DNA of 38,410 nucleotides, taken from Chitinophagaceae bacterium (GTDB lineage: Bacteria; Bacteroidota; Bacteroidia; Chitinophagales; Chitinophagaceae). The first letter of the stretch is position 1, and every line of letters starts with the position of its first letter. A program made the translations under genes and the position numbers. Below are positions 8,595-16,785 of this stretch, piece by piece. Location of the stretch: contig JANYEP010000274.1 in the NCBI GenBank assembly GCA_025363075.1, positions 1 through 38,410 of the forward strand, read 5' to 3'. The notes beneath the pieces were generated by a model. That model was not told where the DNA came from, did no database searches, and was given only the letters and a program-made list of their open reading frames with translations.

Positions 8595-9710
8595 ATGAAG
8601 TTTATTGTATCATCTTCTCTCCTTTCAAAACAACTTGGACAAATTAATGGCGTTATCAATGCCAATACTGTTTTGCCCATTTTGGAAGATTTTCTTTTTG
8701 AGATAAAAGATAAAAAATTAAGCGTTACTGCAACCGATTTAGAAACAGTAATGAAAGTGCAACTTGAGGTAGAAAGTAAGGTTGATGGAAGGGTTTGCAT
8801 TCCTCACAAAGTATTGAGCGATTATTTAAAAAACATTCCAGATCAACCATTGACTTTTAGCATTGATAAAAACTTTGGAATAGATATTACCAGCGATAAC
8901 GGTAAATATAAAATTATGGGCGAAAACCCCGATAATTTTCCTAAAGAACCAGCAAGTGACGATGCAAATAGTTTCACAATGCCAAGCACAGCAATGGTTT
9001 CAGCAATCAACAAAACCTTGTTTGCTGTAAGCAACGATGATTTGCGTCCTGCAATGACAGGTGTGTTTTTTGAGCTTTCTAAAAAGCATATTCAATTTGT
9101 TTCTACAGATGCACACAAGTTGGTAAAATATATTAGAACAGATGCAAAAGCTACAAAGGATGATTCATTTATTGTGCCTCGCAAACCATTGAATTTATTA
9201 AAAAATTCTTTGCCAGACAATGATGATGAATTAACCATTAGCTACAACAGCAATCACCTGTTTGTAACGCATCCAAACATCCAATTGATTTGCAGATTAA
9301 TTGATGCACGTTTTCCAGATTACAAAGTTGTTATTCCTGCTGATAATCCTTATAAATTGATTTTAAATAAATCAGATTTTCAAGGTGCATTGCGTAGGGT
9401 AAATGTATTTGCAAATAAAAGTACCAACCAAGTTGCATTAACCATTAGTGGTAGCGAATTGCAAATGGCTGCACAAGATGTTGACTTTAGTTTTGAAGGA
9501 AATGAAAGAATGAGTTGCCAGTTTGATGGTAGCGATTTACAAATTGCCTTTAACGCAAAATTTTTAATTGAAATGTTGAGTGCCGTTGATACCAGTGAAA
9601 TCTCTATTGAACTCTCAACGCCAACAAGAGCAGGCATTATGAAGCCATCTGAACAAGGAGAAAACGAAGAATTACTAATGTTGGTAATGCCTTTAATGTT
9701 GAATAATTAA
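8595..9710 (+). CDS. dnaN: DNA polymerase III subunit beta (sliding clamp)
   Basis: The 371-residue product is the standard length for a bacterial beta clamp and is recognisable along its whole length. It opens with MKFIVSSSLLSKQLGQINGV and NTVLPILEDFLFEI, contains SVTATDLETVMKV, then the second-domain phrase NDDLRPAMTGVFFEL. It ends with LLMLVMPLMLNN, the characteristic VMPL-type C-terminus. The dimeric ring encircles DNA and tethers the replicative polymerase and other partners. The gene is not next to dnaA or recF here: it stands with a DUF2007 gene between two divergent giant secreted-protein genes. A TAGGTTTG box lies 24 bases upstream and a strong hairpin terminator follows the stop, so it is probably a single-gene transcript. 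Confidence 0.97.
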   Translation: MKFIVSSSLLSKQLGQINGVINANTVLPILEDFLFEIKDKKLSVTATDLETVMKVQLEVESKVDGRVCIPHKVLSDYLKNIPDQPLTFSIDKNFGIDITSDNGKYKIMGENPDNFPKEPASDDANSFTMPSTAMVSAINKTLFAVSNDDLRPAMTGVFFELSKKHIQFVSTDAHKLVKYIRTDAKATKDDSFIVPRKPLNLLKNSLPDNDDELTISYNSNHLFVTHPNIQLICRLIDARFPDYKVVIPADNPYKLILNKSDFQGALRRVNVFANKSTNQVALTISGSELQMAAQDVDFSFEGNERMSCQFDGSDLQIAFNAKFLIEMLSAVDTSEISIELSTPTRAGIMKPSEQGENEELLMLVMPLMLNN

Positions 9711-9725
9711 AATAAAATTTATTGC

Positions 9726-9756
9726 AAAAAGCCCAAACATTTAGTTTGGGCTTTTT
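9726..9756 (+). terminator. Rho-independent terminator after dnaN
   Basis: A perfect 13-bp stem (AAAAAGCCCAAAC, 9726-9738, with its complement at 9744-9756) closes a five-base ATTTA loop. The right arm runs into T-rich sequence. It lies 15 bases after the dnaN stop and just before the DUF2007 gene. Confidence 0.9.
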
Positions 9757-9767
9757 AATTTTTACAA

Positions 9768-10169
9768 ATGGAATTTATACCAATTAGAAGCTACGATAAT
9801 TATATCAAAGCCAATTTAGTTATATCAAAACTATTGGGAGAAAATATAAATTGCTATTTGAAAGATGAAAACATATCAACCATTTTTCCTGTGATTGGTA
9901 ATGCAATTGGAGGAATAAAAATTTGTGTTGCAGAAGACGATGTAGCAAAAGCAAAGGAACTGTTATTGCAGTTTGAAGAAGAGGAAAAAATTACTTGCCC
10001 AAATTGTGGAAGTAGAAATGTTTTTTACGAAGTTGAAAATCGTAATGTTTCAAACTGGATACTTGCGATTGCAAGTTGGTTCTTGGCTTCTTATGCCTTA
10101 AAAGGAAAAGAGGTTTATCATTGCTACACTTGCGATTACAAATTTGATAAACTTTCTGATATTGAATAA
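9768..10169 (+). CDS. DUF2007 domain protein with C-terminal zinc ribbon
   Basis: This 133-residue protein begins with a DUF2007 domain at about residues 1-70 (FIPIRSYDNYIKANLVISKL, then IGGIKICVAEDDVAKAKELL), a small ferredoxin-like fold also annotated as putative signal-transducing protein. A short acidic linker leads to a two-part zinc-ribbon: C77-P-N-C80-G and C119-Y-T-C122. Between the cysteine pairs is a hydrophobic stretch at about 97-111 (NWILAIASWFLASYALKG) that could be a buried helix or dip into the membrane. The function is unknown. The gene begins 12 bases after the dnaN terminator hairpin and has its own terminator, so it is likely transcribed alone. The ATG at 9768 gives the expected DUF2007 N-terminus. 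Confidence 0.82.
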   Translation: MEFIPIRSYDNYIKANLVISKLLGENINCYLKDENISTIFPVIGNAIGGIKICVAEDDVAKAKELLLQFEEEEKITCPNCGSRNVFYEVENRNVSNWILAIASWFLASYALKGKEVYHCYTCDYKFDKLSDIE

Positions 10170-10198
10170 TTCATTGTATTGTTTTATTAAGAATCATA

Positions 10199-10240
10199 AA
10201 AGAGATTGTTTGAATTTATTTTCAGCAGTCTCTTTTTATT
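10199..10240 (+). terminator. Terminator after the DUF2007 gene
   Basis: The arms 10199-10211 (AAAAGAGATTGTT) and 10225-10237 pair over 13 positions with two G-U pairs, closing a 13-base loop. The right arm ends in a T tract. It lies about 30 bases after the DUF2007 stop. Confidence 0.75.
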
Positions 10241-10343
10241 TTATCAACAATATTATTATTTTAACCACAACCAACCTTTTAGAGCAACTGTGAGGTATAA
10301 AGAAGTGTTACCTTGAATTAAAATTTTAATTACTTTTACTGCA

Positions 10344-13300
10344 ATGAAGAAGTTATACCTTATATTTTTTTTATTATGTGCCTTAATTAGCACAAACATT
10401 TTTTCTCAAATAACAGTTACCACAGGGCAAACAGCAAATCAACTTGCACAAAAATTGGTTGGTAGTGGTATTACAATTTCTGGTGCAACATTAATAAGCA
10501 CAGCAACACAGTGTGGAAAGTTTACAGCAACAGCCAATGCATTTCCTTTTACAGATGGCATTGTTTTAACCTCTGGTGTTGCTAAAACTAATGGTTCAAC
10601 AAGAGGTGTTAATGGACCCAATCAACCAAGTGTTGTGGATAATCCACTTGGAACAGCAGGTGATACATGGCTTGATTTATTAATGCCACCACCGCAACCT
10701 GGTAATTCGCCAACTACTACTCAAGATGCTTGTGTACTCGAATTTGATTTAATACCAAATGGAGATAGTATTTTCTTCAATTACATTTTTTCTTCTGAAG
10801 AGTATAATGGATTTGTGTGTAATAAGTACAATGATGTATTTGGTTTCAAACTTTCAGGTTTTGGCATAATTGGTTATAAAAATATCGCTCTTGTCCCTAA
10901 TCAATCAACCAATATACCAGTTTCAGTAAATAGTGTGAACAATGGTATTCCAAGTAGTGGTAATCCTCTTGATTACCAGAATAATTGTCAAGCAACGGGC
11001 GTAGGAGCCCCATTCCCAGCATATTATCACGATAATACTGGTAATGCTTATATGGCACACAAGGGCAGAACAGTAGTATTGACAGCAAAAGCAAAAGTAA
11101 CACGTTGTAAAAAATATCATCTAAAGATTGCAATCGCTGATGCAGGAGATGATCGATATGACAGTGGTGTTTTTTTAGAAGCGGGTAGTTTAAAATCTAC
11201 AGCTCCTGCGTCTTTAAGCATTACTAATGCATATATAGACACTAACAAACAAACTTTGGTTGAAAGATGTCATCCATTGGGATATGTAAAAGTAAATCGA
11301 AACATAAAAGTTGATACTACTACTGCACTTACACTCAACTTTACCTATGCTGGTACTGCAACTTATGGTGTGGACTACACAGCAACTAATACAATTACTT
11401 TTCCTGCATATAAAACAGTAGATTCTTTTGCTATAAATGTTATTGATGATGGTGTTGGTGATGACAATGAAACCATACTTATCAAAATGCAACAAGCTGG
11501 TTGTACCAGTGGTTTTGCAGATAGCATTCCATTAAAAATTATTGAACATTGGACTACAACTATCAATTCAAATGTAGCTTCTTGCTCTGGTGCAGGTGCA
11601 GCTTTAAAATCGCTTTATGGCGACTCTACCAGCACAACTTTTTTATGGAGTAATGGTGATACAAGTGCTATTACTCATCCTAATTCTTCTGGGCAATATA
11701 CTTGTGTGGCTACCAATAAAACTACCTGCTACGAAAAAGACACATTTAACGTAGTTATTGATAATTTCAAAGTTACCAATATTCCAAAAAATTACACGAC
11801 TTGCAGTACAGATTCTGTTGTATTAACCTACACAGCAAATCAGCCAAGCACAAGCCACACCTGGAGTACAGGCAATTCTGTGGATAGTATTATCAAGGTA
11901 AATACTACTGGCAATTATGTAATGACATGTATTTCACAAAGTGGTTGTGTGGCATCAGATACTAGCTTTATAAAATACATTGGCAACCCAGTTTTAACAC
12001 TTCCTCCAACAGCTACTTTTTGTAGCGGTGATAGTGTTTTGCTTACAGCATCAACCGATTTAGGATTAAAATATTTATGGAGTAATGGTGATACTACAAA
12101 TGCAATTTGGGTAAAAAATTCAGGGACTTATTCTGTAATAGCACAAGCAAATGGTTGCACTGCCAATGACACAATAGTTGTAACTGCTAAACCAAATCCT
12201 GTGGTTAATTTACCTGAAAATGTTGCTAAGTGTAAAGGCGATACTGTGTGGCTAAATGCAAGCACTTTAACTGGTAGTGTTTACACCTGGAATAATGGTG
12301 CAAACACAGATTCTATTGCTGTAACAACAAGTGGTCAATACATTGTTGATGTTAACTTAAATGGATGTTATGCTCACGATACATCCAACGTTATTTTGTA
12401 TAACATACCAGTATTAACATTGCCTGCAACAGTCAATTTTTGTGCAGGCGATAGTGCTTTGTTAAATGCTACAACCTTTGCTGGAACAAGCTATTTGTGG
12501 AGTACAAATGATACTGCTTCAAGCATCATTGTTAAAACAAATGGAACTTATTTTGTAAAGGCAACATTAGGTGTGTGTAGTGCCTACAATACAACTGTAG
12601 TAAGTGTTACACAATTTCCCATATTAAATTTACCTATCAATGTTTCAAGTTGTGCAGGTGATAGTGTTTTGCTTGATGCAACAAATCCAACAGGTACAAT
12701 TTATACTTGGAGCAGCGGTGAAAGCACACCAAAAATTTGGATAAAAAAAACTAATATTTATATTGTAACTGCTAGCTTGAATGGATGTGCAACAAATGAT
12801 ACAACTGTTGCTATATTTAATAAAACCCCTATACTAAATCTTCCATCAATAGTTAATATTTGTGCAGGAGATAGTGCATTATTAAATGCCACAACTTATG
12901 CAGGAACAAGCTACTTATGGAATACAAATGATACAACATCAAGCATTGTAGTAAAAGCAAATGGAACTTATTTTGTGAAAGCAACATTGGGTGTGTGTAA
13001 TGCCTACGATACAACAATAGTAAGCGTTACACAATATCAGCCATTAAATTTACCTGCTACTATTTCTGCCTGCAAAGGCGGTAGTTTTTTATTGAATGCT
13101 ACAAGTGCAACAGGCACAATTTATAGCTGGAGCAATGGAGCAAACACGCCAACTATTTTAATAAAAAATACTGGAACATATATTGTAAAAGTTGATTTGA
13201 ATGGATGCTCAACAAGAGATACAACTATTGCTGTTTTCAACAACACTCCTATTTTAAATTTACCTGCTACAAAAAATATTTGTGCGGGCGATAGCACCAT

Positions 13301-14807
13301 ATTAAACGCTACAAGTTTTGCAGGAACAAGTTATTTATGGAATACCAATGAAACAACACCAACAATAACTGTTAAAACAAATGGAACTTATTCTGTAGTA
13401 GCAACACTTGGTGTGTGTAGTGCCTACGATACAACAGTGGTAAGCGTTACACAATATCCAACATTAAATTTACAAACAAGTGTTTCAAGTTGCTTAGGTG
13501 ATAGTGTAATGCTTGATGCAACGAATCCAGTAGGCACAATTTATCACTGGAACAATGGTGCAACAACACCAATATTATGGATAAAAAATAGTGGCAATTA
13601 TATCGTAACTGCAAGTTTAAATGGATGCTCAACTAAAGATACAACTGTTGCCATTTTCAATAAAACCCCAATACTAAATTTACCTAAATCAAAAAATATT
13701 TGTGAGGGTGATAGTGCGTTATTAAATGCAACAAGTTACGTTGGTACAAATTATTTATGGAGTACAGGTGAAACAACTCCATTTATTTATGCAAAAAACA
13801 ATAACATTTATTTAGTAAAAGCTACGCTTGGTGTTTGCACTGCTTACGACTCAACAATATTAAACGTTACACAATACCAAAAACTAAACTTACCCCCTAT
13901 TGTTATAAGCTGTGTAGGTGATAGTGTTCTTTTAGATGCCACCAGTGTAGCAGGAACAGTTTATTCGTGGAGTAATGGTTTAACCACTTCAACTGTTTGG
14001 GTAAATACTCCAGGAAGTTATAGAGTAACAGCAAGTATAAATGGTTGCCCAACAAAAGACACCTCAACTGTTATTTTTAATCTACCACCAATTGTGAGTG
14101 TTCAGCCACCAACAGCATTCTTTTGCGATGGCGATAGCGTTCTATTAACTGCCACGAGTAGCAGTCCATCAAGTCATTTTTTATGGAATACCAATGACCC
14201 TACAAATACACTTTTAGTAAAAGTTTCTGGTGAATATTTAGTGGATGTAAAAGCTGATGGATGCACTACAAGAGGCAAAGCTGTTGTTACTGTTTATCCA
14301 ATACCAACAGTAGATGCAGGTAAGGATTTGTTCATACCACAAACAAATAATCAAACAAGTTTCAAGGCTATTGCAAGCAGTGATGTTGTTAGTTTTTTAT
14401 GGACACCTTCATTCAATTTAAGTGACAGTACTGCATTGCAACCTACTATTTTAAATCCAGCAGATACAGTTTATAAATTAGTAGTATCAAATGGTCATTG
14501 TACAAACTTTGATTCAGTTAAAGTAATTGTATTAGGCAACTTCAAAATACCAAATGTTTTTTCTCCAAATGGTGATGGCATCAATGATACTTGGGAAATA
14601 AAAGGATTGGGAAATTATCCAAATGTTGAAGTACATATTTTCGACAGATATGGACGAGTAGTATTTACTCAAGGCAACTATCATAAAGCATGGGATGGAA
14701 CTTATGAAGGAATGGGAAAACCTGTTGCAGTTGGAACTTATTACTACATCATTGATGCAAAACAAGGACGACCAGTACTAAGCGGAAGTATTACAGTATT
14801 GCGATAA
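10344..14807 (+). CDS. Giant secreted protein: choice-of-anchor L domain, 13 Ig-like repeats, gliding-motility C-terminal domain
   Basis: The 1487-residue product starts with a signal peptide (MKKLYLIFFLLCALISTNIF). Residues about 24-280 match the choice-of-anchor L domain (TANQLAQKLVGSGITISGA, then FIFSSEEYN-like IFSSEEYNGFVCNKYNDVFG). A Calx-beta-like stretch follows at about 300-400 (TATYGVDYTATN and DDGVGDDNETILIKM). Thirteen Ig/PKD-like modules run to about residue 1320. Each has a CxGDSVLLxAT start, a W-SNG/TND core and a late GC-x-x-x-DT. Ten of them are exactly 70 residues long, and eight of those form four A-B pairs. A PKD-like segment then leads to the type IX secretion C-terminal domain (about 1398-1487, IPNVFSPNGDGINDTWEI to GSITVLR). 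It is probably a cell-surface or released adhesin-like protein; its partner is unknown. A terminator hairpin follows. Confidence 0.9.
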   Translation: MKKLYLIFFLLCALISTNIFSQITVTTGQTANQLAQKLVGSGITISGATLISTATQCGKFTATANAFPFTDGIVLTSGVAKTNGSTRGVNGPNQPSVVDNPLGTAGDTWLDLLMPPPQPGNSPTTTQDACVLEFDLIPNGDSIFFNYIFSSEEYNGFVCNKYNDVFGFKLSGFGIIGYKNIALVPNQSTNIPVSVNSVNNGIPSSGNPLDYQNNCQATGVGAPFPAYYHDNTGNAYMAHKGRTVVLTAKAKVTRCKKYHLKIAIADAGDDRYDSGVFLEAGSLKSTAPASLSITNAYIDTNKQTLVERCHPLGYVKVNRNIKVDTTTALTLNFTYAGTATYGVDYTATNTITFPAYKTVDSFAINVIDDGVGDDNETILIKMQQAGCTSGFADSIPLKIIEHWTTTINSNVASCSGAGAALKSLYGDSTSTTFLWSNGDTSAITHPNSSGQYTCVATNKTTCYEKDTFNVVIDNFKVTNIPKNYTTCSTDSVVLTYTANQPSTSHTWSTGNSVDSIIKVNTTGNYVMTCISQSGCVASDTSFIKYIGNPVLTLPPTATFCSGDSVLLTASTDLGLKYLWSNGDTTNAIWVKNSGTYSVIAQANGCTANDTIVVTAKPNPVVNLPENVAKCKGDTVWLNASTLTGSVYTWNNGANTDSIAVTTSGQYIVDVNLNGCYAHDTSNVILYNIPVLTLPATVNFCAGDSALLNATTFAGTSYLWSTNDTASSIIVKTNGTYFVKATLGVCSAYNTTVVSVTQFPILNLPINVSSCAGDSVLLDATNPTGTIYTWSSGESTPKIWIKKTNIYIVTASLNGCATNDTTVAIFNKTPILNLPSIVNICAGDSALLNATTYAGTSYLWNTNDTTSSIVVKANGTYFVKATLGVCNAYDTTIVSVTQYQPLNLPATISACKGGSFLLNATSATGTIYSWSNGANTPTILIKNTGTYIVKVDLNGCSTRDTTIAVFNNTPILNLPATKNICAGDSTILNATSFAGTSYLWNTNETTPTITVKTNGTYSVVATLGVCSAYDTTVVSVTQYPTLNLQTSVSSCLGDSVMLDATNPVGTIYHWNNGATTPILWIKNSGNYIVTASLNGCSTKDTTVAIFNKTPILNLPKSKNICEGDSALLNATSYVGTNYLWSTGETTPFIYAKNNNIYLVKATLGVCTAYDSTILNVTQYQKLNLPPIVISCVGDSVLLDATSVAGTVYSWSNGLTTSTVWVNTPGSYRVTASINGCPTKDTSTVIFNLPPIVSVQPPTAFFCDGDSVLLTATSSSPSSHFLWNTNDPTNTLLVKVSGEYLVDVKADGCTTRGKAVVTVYPIPTVDAGKDLFIPQTNNQTSFKAIASSDVVSFLWTPSFNLSDSTALQPTILNPADTVYKLVVSNGHCTNFDSVKVIVLGNFKIPNVFSPNGDGINDTWEIKGLGNYPNVEVHIFDRYGRVVFTQGNYHKAWDGTYEGMGKPVAVGTYYYIIDAKQGRPVLSGSITVLR
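11994..14093 (+). repeat. Ten in-frame 210-bp repeats, the last eight forming four 420-bp A-B units
   Basis: Module starts fall exactly 210 bases apart from 11994 to 14094 with no indel. From 12414 onward alternate modules resemble each other more than their neighbours. A modules start at 12414, 12834, 13254 and 13674 and share YLWxTNDT, TLGVCSAYDTT and VSVTQYP phrases. B modules start at 12624, 13044, 13464 and 13884 and share GTIYxWSNG, SLNGCxTxDTT and VAIFNKTPI phrases. So the unit that was duplicated was probably the 420-bp pair. Confidence 0.9.
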
Positions 14808-14827
14808 AATTGATATACGATATTTAC

Positions 14828-14861
14828 AAAAAATCCCACAATTTTAATTGTGGGATTTTTT
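14828..14861. terminator. Bidirectional terminator between the giant secreted-protein gene and dnaJ
   Basis: The arms 14828-14843 and 14846-14861 are reverse complements (core TCCCACAATT) with a two-base loop, flanked by A6 on one side and T7 on the other. It lies between the convergent stops at 14807 and 14867 and can end both transcripts. Confidence 0.88.
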
Positions 14862-14866
14862 TATTT

Positions 14867-16024
14867 TTAGCTAAATGCTTCCTTCACTCTTTCAAAGAAA
14901 CTCTTGTCTCTTTTATCAGGTTTGGGTTTAAAATTTTCGCTGTTGTTTAATTTTTCAAGCATTACTTTTTCATCATTACTAAAATGCTGCGGTGTCCACA
15001 CGTTTACATAAATCATTTGATCTCCCCTTGCATAGCCTTGCACTTCTGGGAATCCTTTGCCTTTTAAACGAAGTATTTTTCCACTTTGTGTACCAGCAGG
15101 AATTTTTACTTTTGCTCTGCCTGAAATTGTTGGCACTTCTACCTCGCAACCAAAAACAACATCAGGAAAAGAGAGATACAAATCGTAAGCAACATTCAAT
15201 CCATCGCGTTGCAATTCTGGGTGTTGTTCTTCTTCTATTTGAATAATTAAATCTCCAGGATAACCACCACGTTCGCCAGCATTTCCTTTGCCACTCATAC
15301 TCAATTGCATTCCTTCGGCAACTCCAGCAGGAATTTCAATGTTTATCATTTCTTCGCCAAACATTCTTCCATCGCCTTTGCAAGCACCACATTTTGCAGT
15401 AATTGTAGAGCCTTCGCCATTACAACTTGGGCAAGTTGTAACTGTTTGCATTTGACCCAAAAAAGTATTTTGAACCCTGCGAACTTGACCACTTCCACCA
15501 CAAGTATTACATTTTTGAAAACTGCCTTTATCTTTTGCACCATTGCCACTACAAGTGGTACAACCAACATATTTTTTTACTTTTACTTGCTTGGTAATAC
15601 CAGTTGCAATTTCAGCAAAGTTTAGTTTTATTTTAATGCGTAAATTACTGCCTCTTTGCCCTGTTGATTGTGAAGAAGCACGTCTTCCACCACCTCCACC
15701 AAAGAAGCTACTGCCGAAACCACTGTCTCCAAAAATATCTCCAAATTGACTGAAAATATCTTCCATATTGGAGTTATGAAAGCCACCACCACCACTTGCA
15801 CCTTGAAAAGCTTGATGCCCATACCTATCGTACTTGGCTTTCTTATCAGCATCACTCAATACTTCATAAGCTTCTGCTGCTTCTTTAAATTTTTCTTCAG
15901 ATGCTTTATCACCAGGATTTCTATCTGGGTGATATTGCATTGCAGTTTTGCGATAAGCTTTTTTTATTTCATCGGCAGATGAAGATTTGCTAACGCCCAA
16001 TATTTCGTAATAATCTTTTTTCAT
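14867..16024 (-). CDS. dnaJ: Chaperone protein DnaJ (Hsp40)
   Basis: The 385-residue protein has the full type I DnaJ layout. The J domain covers residues 1-70 with H32-P33-D34 inside [13 protein letters not shown] Gly/Phe-rich linker follows at about 75-120. The zinc-binding domain has four CxxC pairs (C155/C158, C172/C175, C198/C201, C212/C215), for example CNTCGGSG and CPSCNGEG. The two C-terminal substrate-binding barrels follow. DnaJ delivers unfolded clients to DnaK and stimulates its ATPase. grpE lies 80 bases upstream on the same strand, giving a grpE-dnaJ unit without dnaK, the usual Bacteroidota arrangement. I saw no CIRCE operator. The spacer to grpE carries a pair of C-rich palindromic repeats. 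Confidence 0.97.
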   Translation of the reverse strand: MKKDYYEILGVSKSSSADEIKKAYRKTAMQYHPDRNPGDKASEEKFKEAAEAYEVLSDADKKAKYDRYGHQAFQGASGGGGFHNSNMEDIFSQFGDIFGDSGFGSSFFGGGGGRRASSQSTGQRGSNLRIKIKLNFAEIATGITKQVKVKKYVGCTTCSGNGAKDKGSFQKCNTCGGSGQVRRVQNTFLGQMQTVTTCPSCNGEGSTITAKCGACKGDGRMFGEEMINIEIPAGVAEGMQLSMSGKGNAGERGGYPGDLIIQIEEEQHPELQRDGLNVAYDLYLSFPDVVFGCEVEVPTISGRAKVKIPAGTQSGKILRLKGKGFPEVQGYARGDQMIYVNVWTPQHFSNDEKVMLEKLNNSENFKPKPDKRDKSFFERVKEAFS

Positions 16025-16025
16025 A

Positions 16026-16101
16026 CCCCTATCCCCTAAAGGGGAAAAATTTAATATTTAATAATTATTTTGTTTCATCGTTCCCCTTTAGGGGTTAGGG
16101 G
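16026..16101. repeat. Inverted pair of C-rich palindromic repeats in the grpE-dnaJ spacer
   Basis: The arms 16026-16046 and 16081-16101 are 21-base reverse complements with one mismatch. Each contains the self-complementary core CCCCTAAAGGGG, and 34 AT-rich bases separate them. The grpE-dnaJ transcript could therefore form one long stem or two small hairpins here. Related CCCCTAAAGGGG elements occur as dispersed intergenic repeats in Bacteroidota genomes (family knowledge). Confidence 0.8.
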
Positions 16102-16104
16102 CTT

Positions 16105-16662
16105 TTAGTTGCCTACCACCACTTTTGCGAATCTAATTAATTTATCGTTTAAGTAATATCCTCTTTGCACCTCATCCAACACCTTACCTTTTTGTTTTGT
16201 TGTTGGTGCAGGAATTTCAGTAATGGCTTCGTGTTTTTCAACATCAAAATCTGTGTTAATACTTTCTAAAACCTTTACACCTTTTGAGTAAAGTGTCGTT
16301 CTTATTTTGTTAAATACAAGTTGAATTCCTTCCTTTTGAACTGTAATATCATCGCTTGTTTGCAATTGTTTTTCTGCACGATCAACATCATCCAAAACAT
16401 CCAACAAAGAAACAATCACATCTTTTCCTGCGGTTTGAATGAGCTCCATTCTTTCTTTAGCAGTACGGCGTTTATAGTTTTCAAATTCTGCCATTAGGCG
16501 TAGAAACTTATCTTTTTGTTCTGTTATTTCTGCTTGTAGTTTGTCTATTTCGCTTTCACTGACAGGTTCGTTCAAATGCGTTGTTCCTGCTGCATTTTCG
16601 TCAGTAGTAAAATTTATGTCAGTAGTTTCTGGTACATTTTCTACAATTTCATTCTCTTGCAT
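16105..16662 (-). CDS. grpE: Nucleotide exchange factor GrpE
   Basis: The 185-residue product matches GrpE in size and layout. The N-terminus is acidic and variable (residues 1-35). A long coiled coil at about 36-90 includes KFLRLMAEFENYKRRTAKER, the family hallmark, and then LLDVLDDVDRAEKQ. The C-terminal beta domain ends in RGYYLNDKLIRFAKVVVGN, the typical GrpE tail. GrpE forms a dimer that releases ADP from DnaK. It is the first gene of a two-gene grpE-dnaJ unit, with 123 bases separating it from the upstream carbamoyl-amino-acid hydrolase gene on the same strand. The leader contains a TGCCAA...TTGGCA inverted repeat at 16702-16731 of uncertain meaning. Confidence 0.96.
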   Translation of the reverse strand: MQENEIVENVPETTDINFTTDENAAGTTHLNEPVSESEIDKLQAEITEQKDKFLRLMAEFENYKRRTAKERMELIQTAGKDVIVSLLDVLDDVDRAEKQLQTSDDITVQKEGIQLVFNKIRTTLYSKGVKVLESINTDFDVEKHEAITEIPAPTTKQKGKVLDEVQRGYYLNDKLIRFAKVVVGN

Positions 16663-16785
16663 AGCTTATTTTAATTGTTTAGCTATGTTTGTCAATTTTT
16701 TTGCCAAGCAAATAAAGTAGATAAATTGGCAGGAAGTATAGGTTTGCTATTACAATATAGTGCATCATTCTGAAGTTAAGTTTAA

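Noticed and set aside
10317-10332. AATTAAAATTTTAATT palindrome 11 bases before the 1487-aa protein gene
   Set aside because: Such A/T-only palindromes are common in AT-rich DNA and carry no further signal.
11994-14093. Regular tandem repeats reminiscent of a CRISPR array
   Set aside because: The period is 210/420 bp, the frame is open throughout and both repeat and spacer parts code for Ig-like modules.
16663-16785. CIRCE or another heat-shock operator upstream of grpE
   Set aside because: No TTAGCACTC/GAGTGCTAA pair is present. The TGCCAA...TTGGCA repeat at 16702-16731 is only six bp with an 18-base spacer and could be chance.
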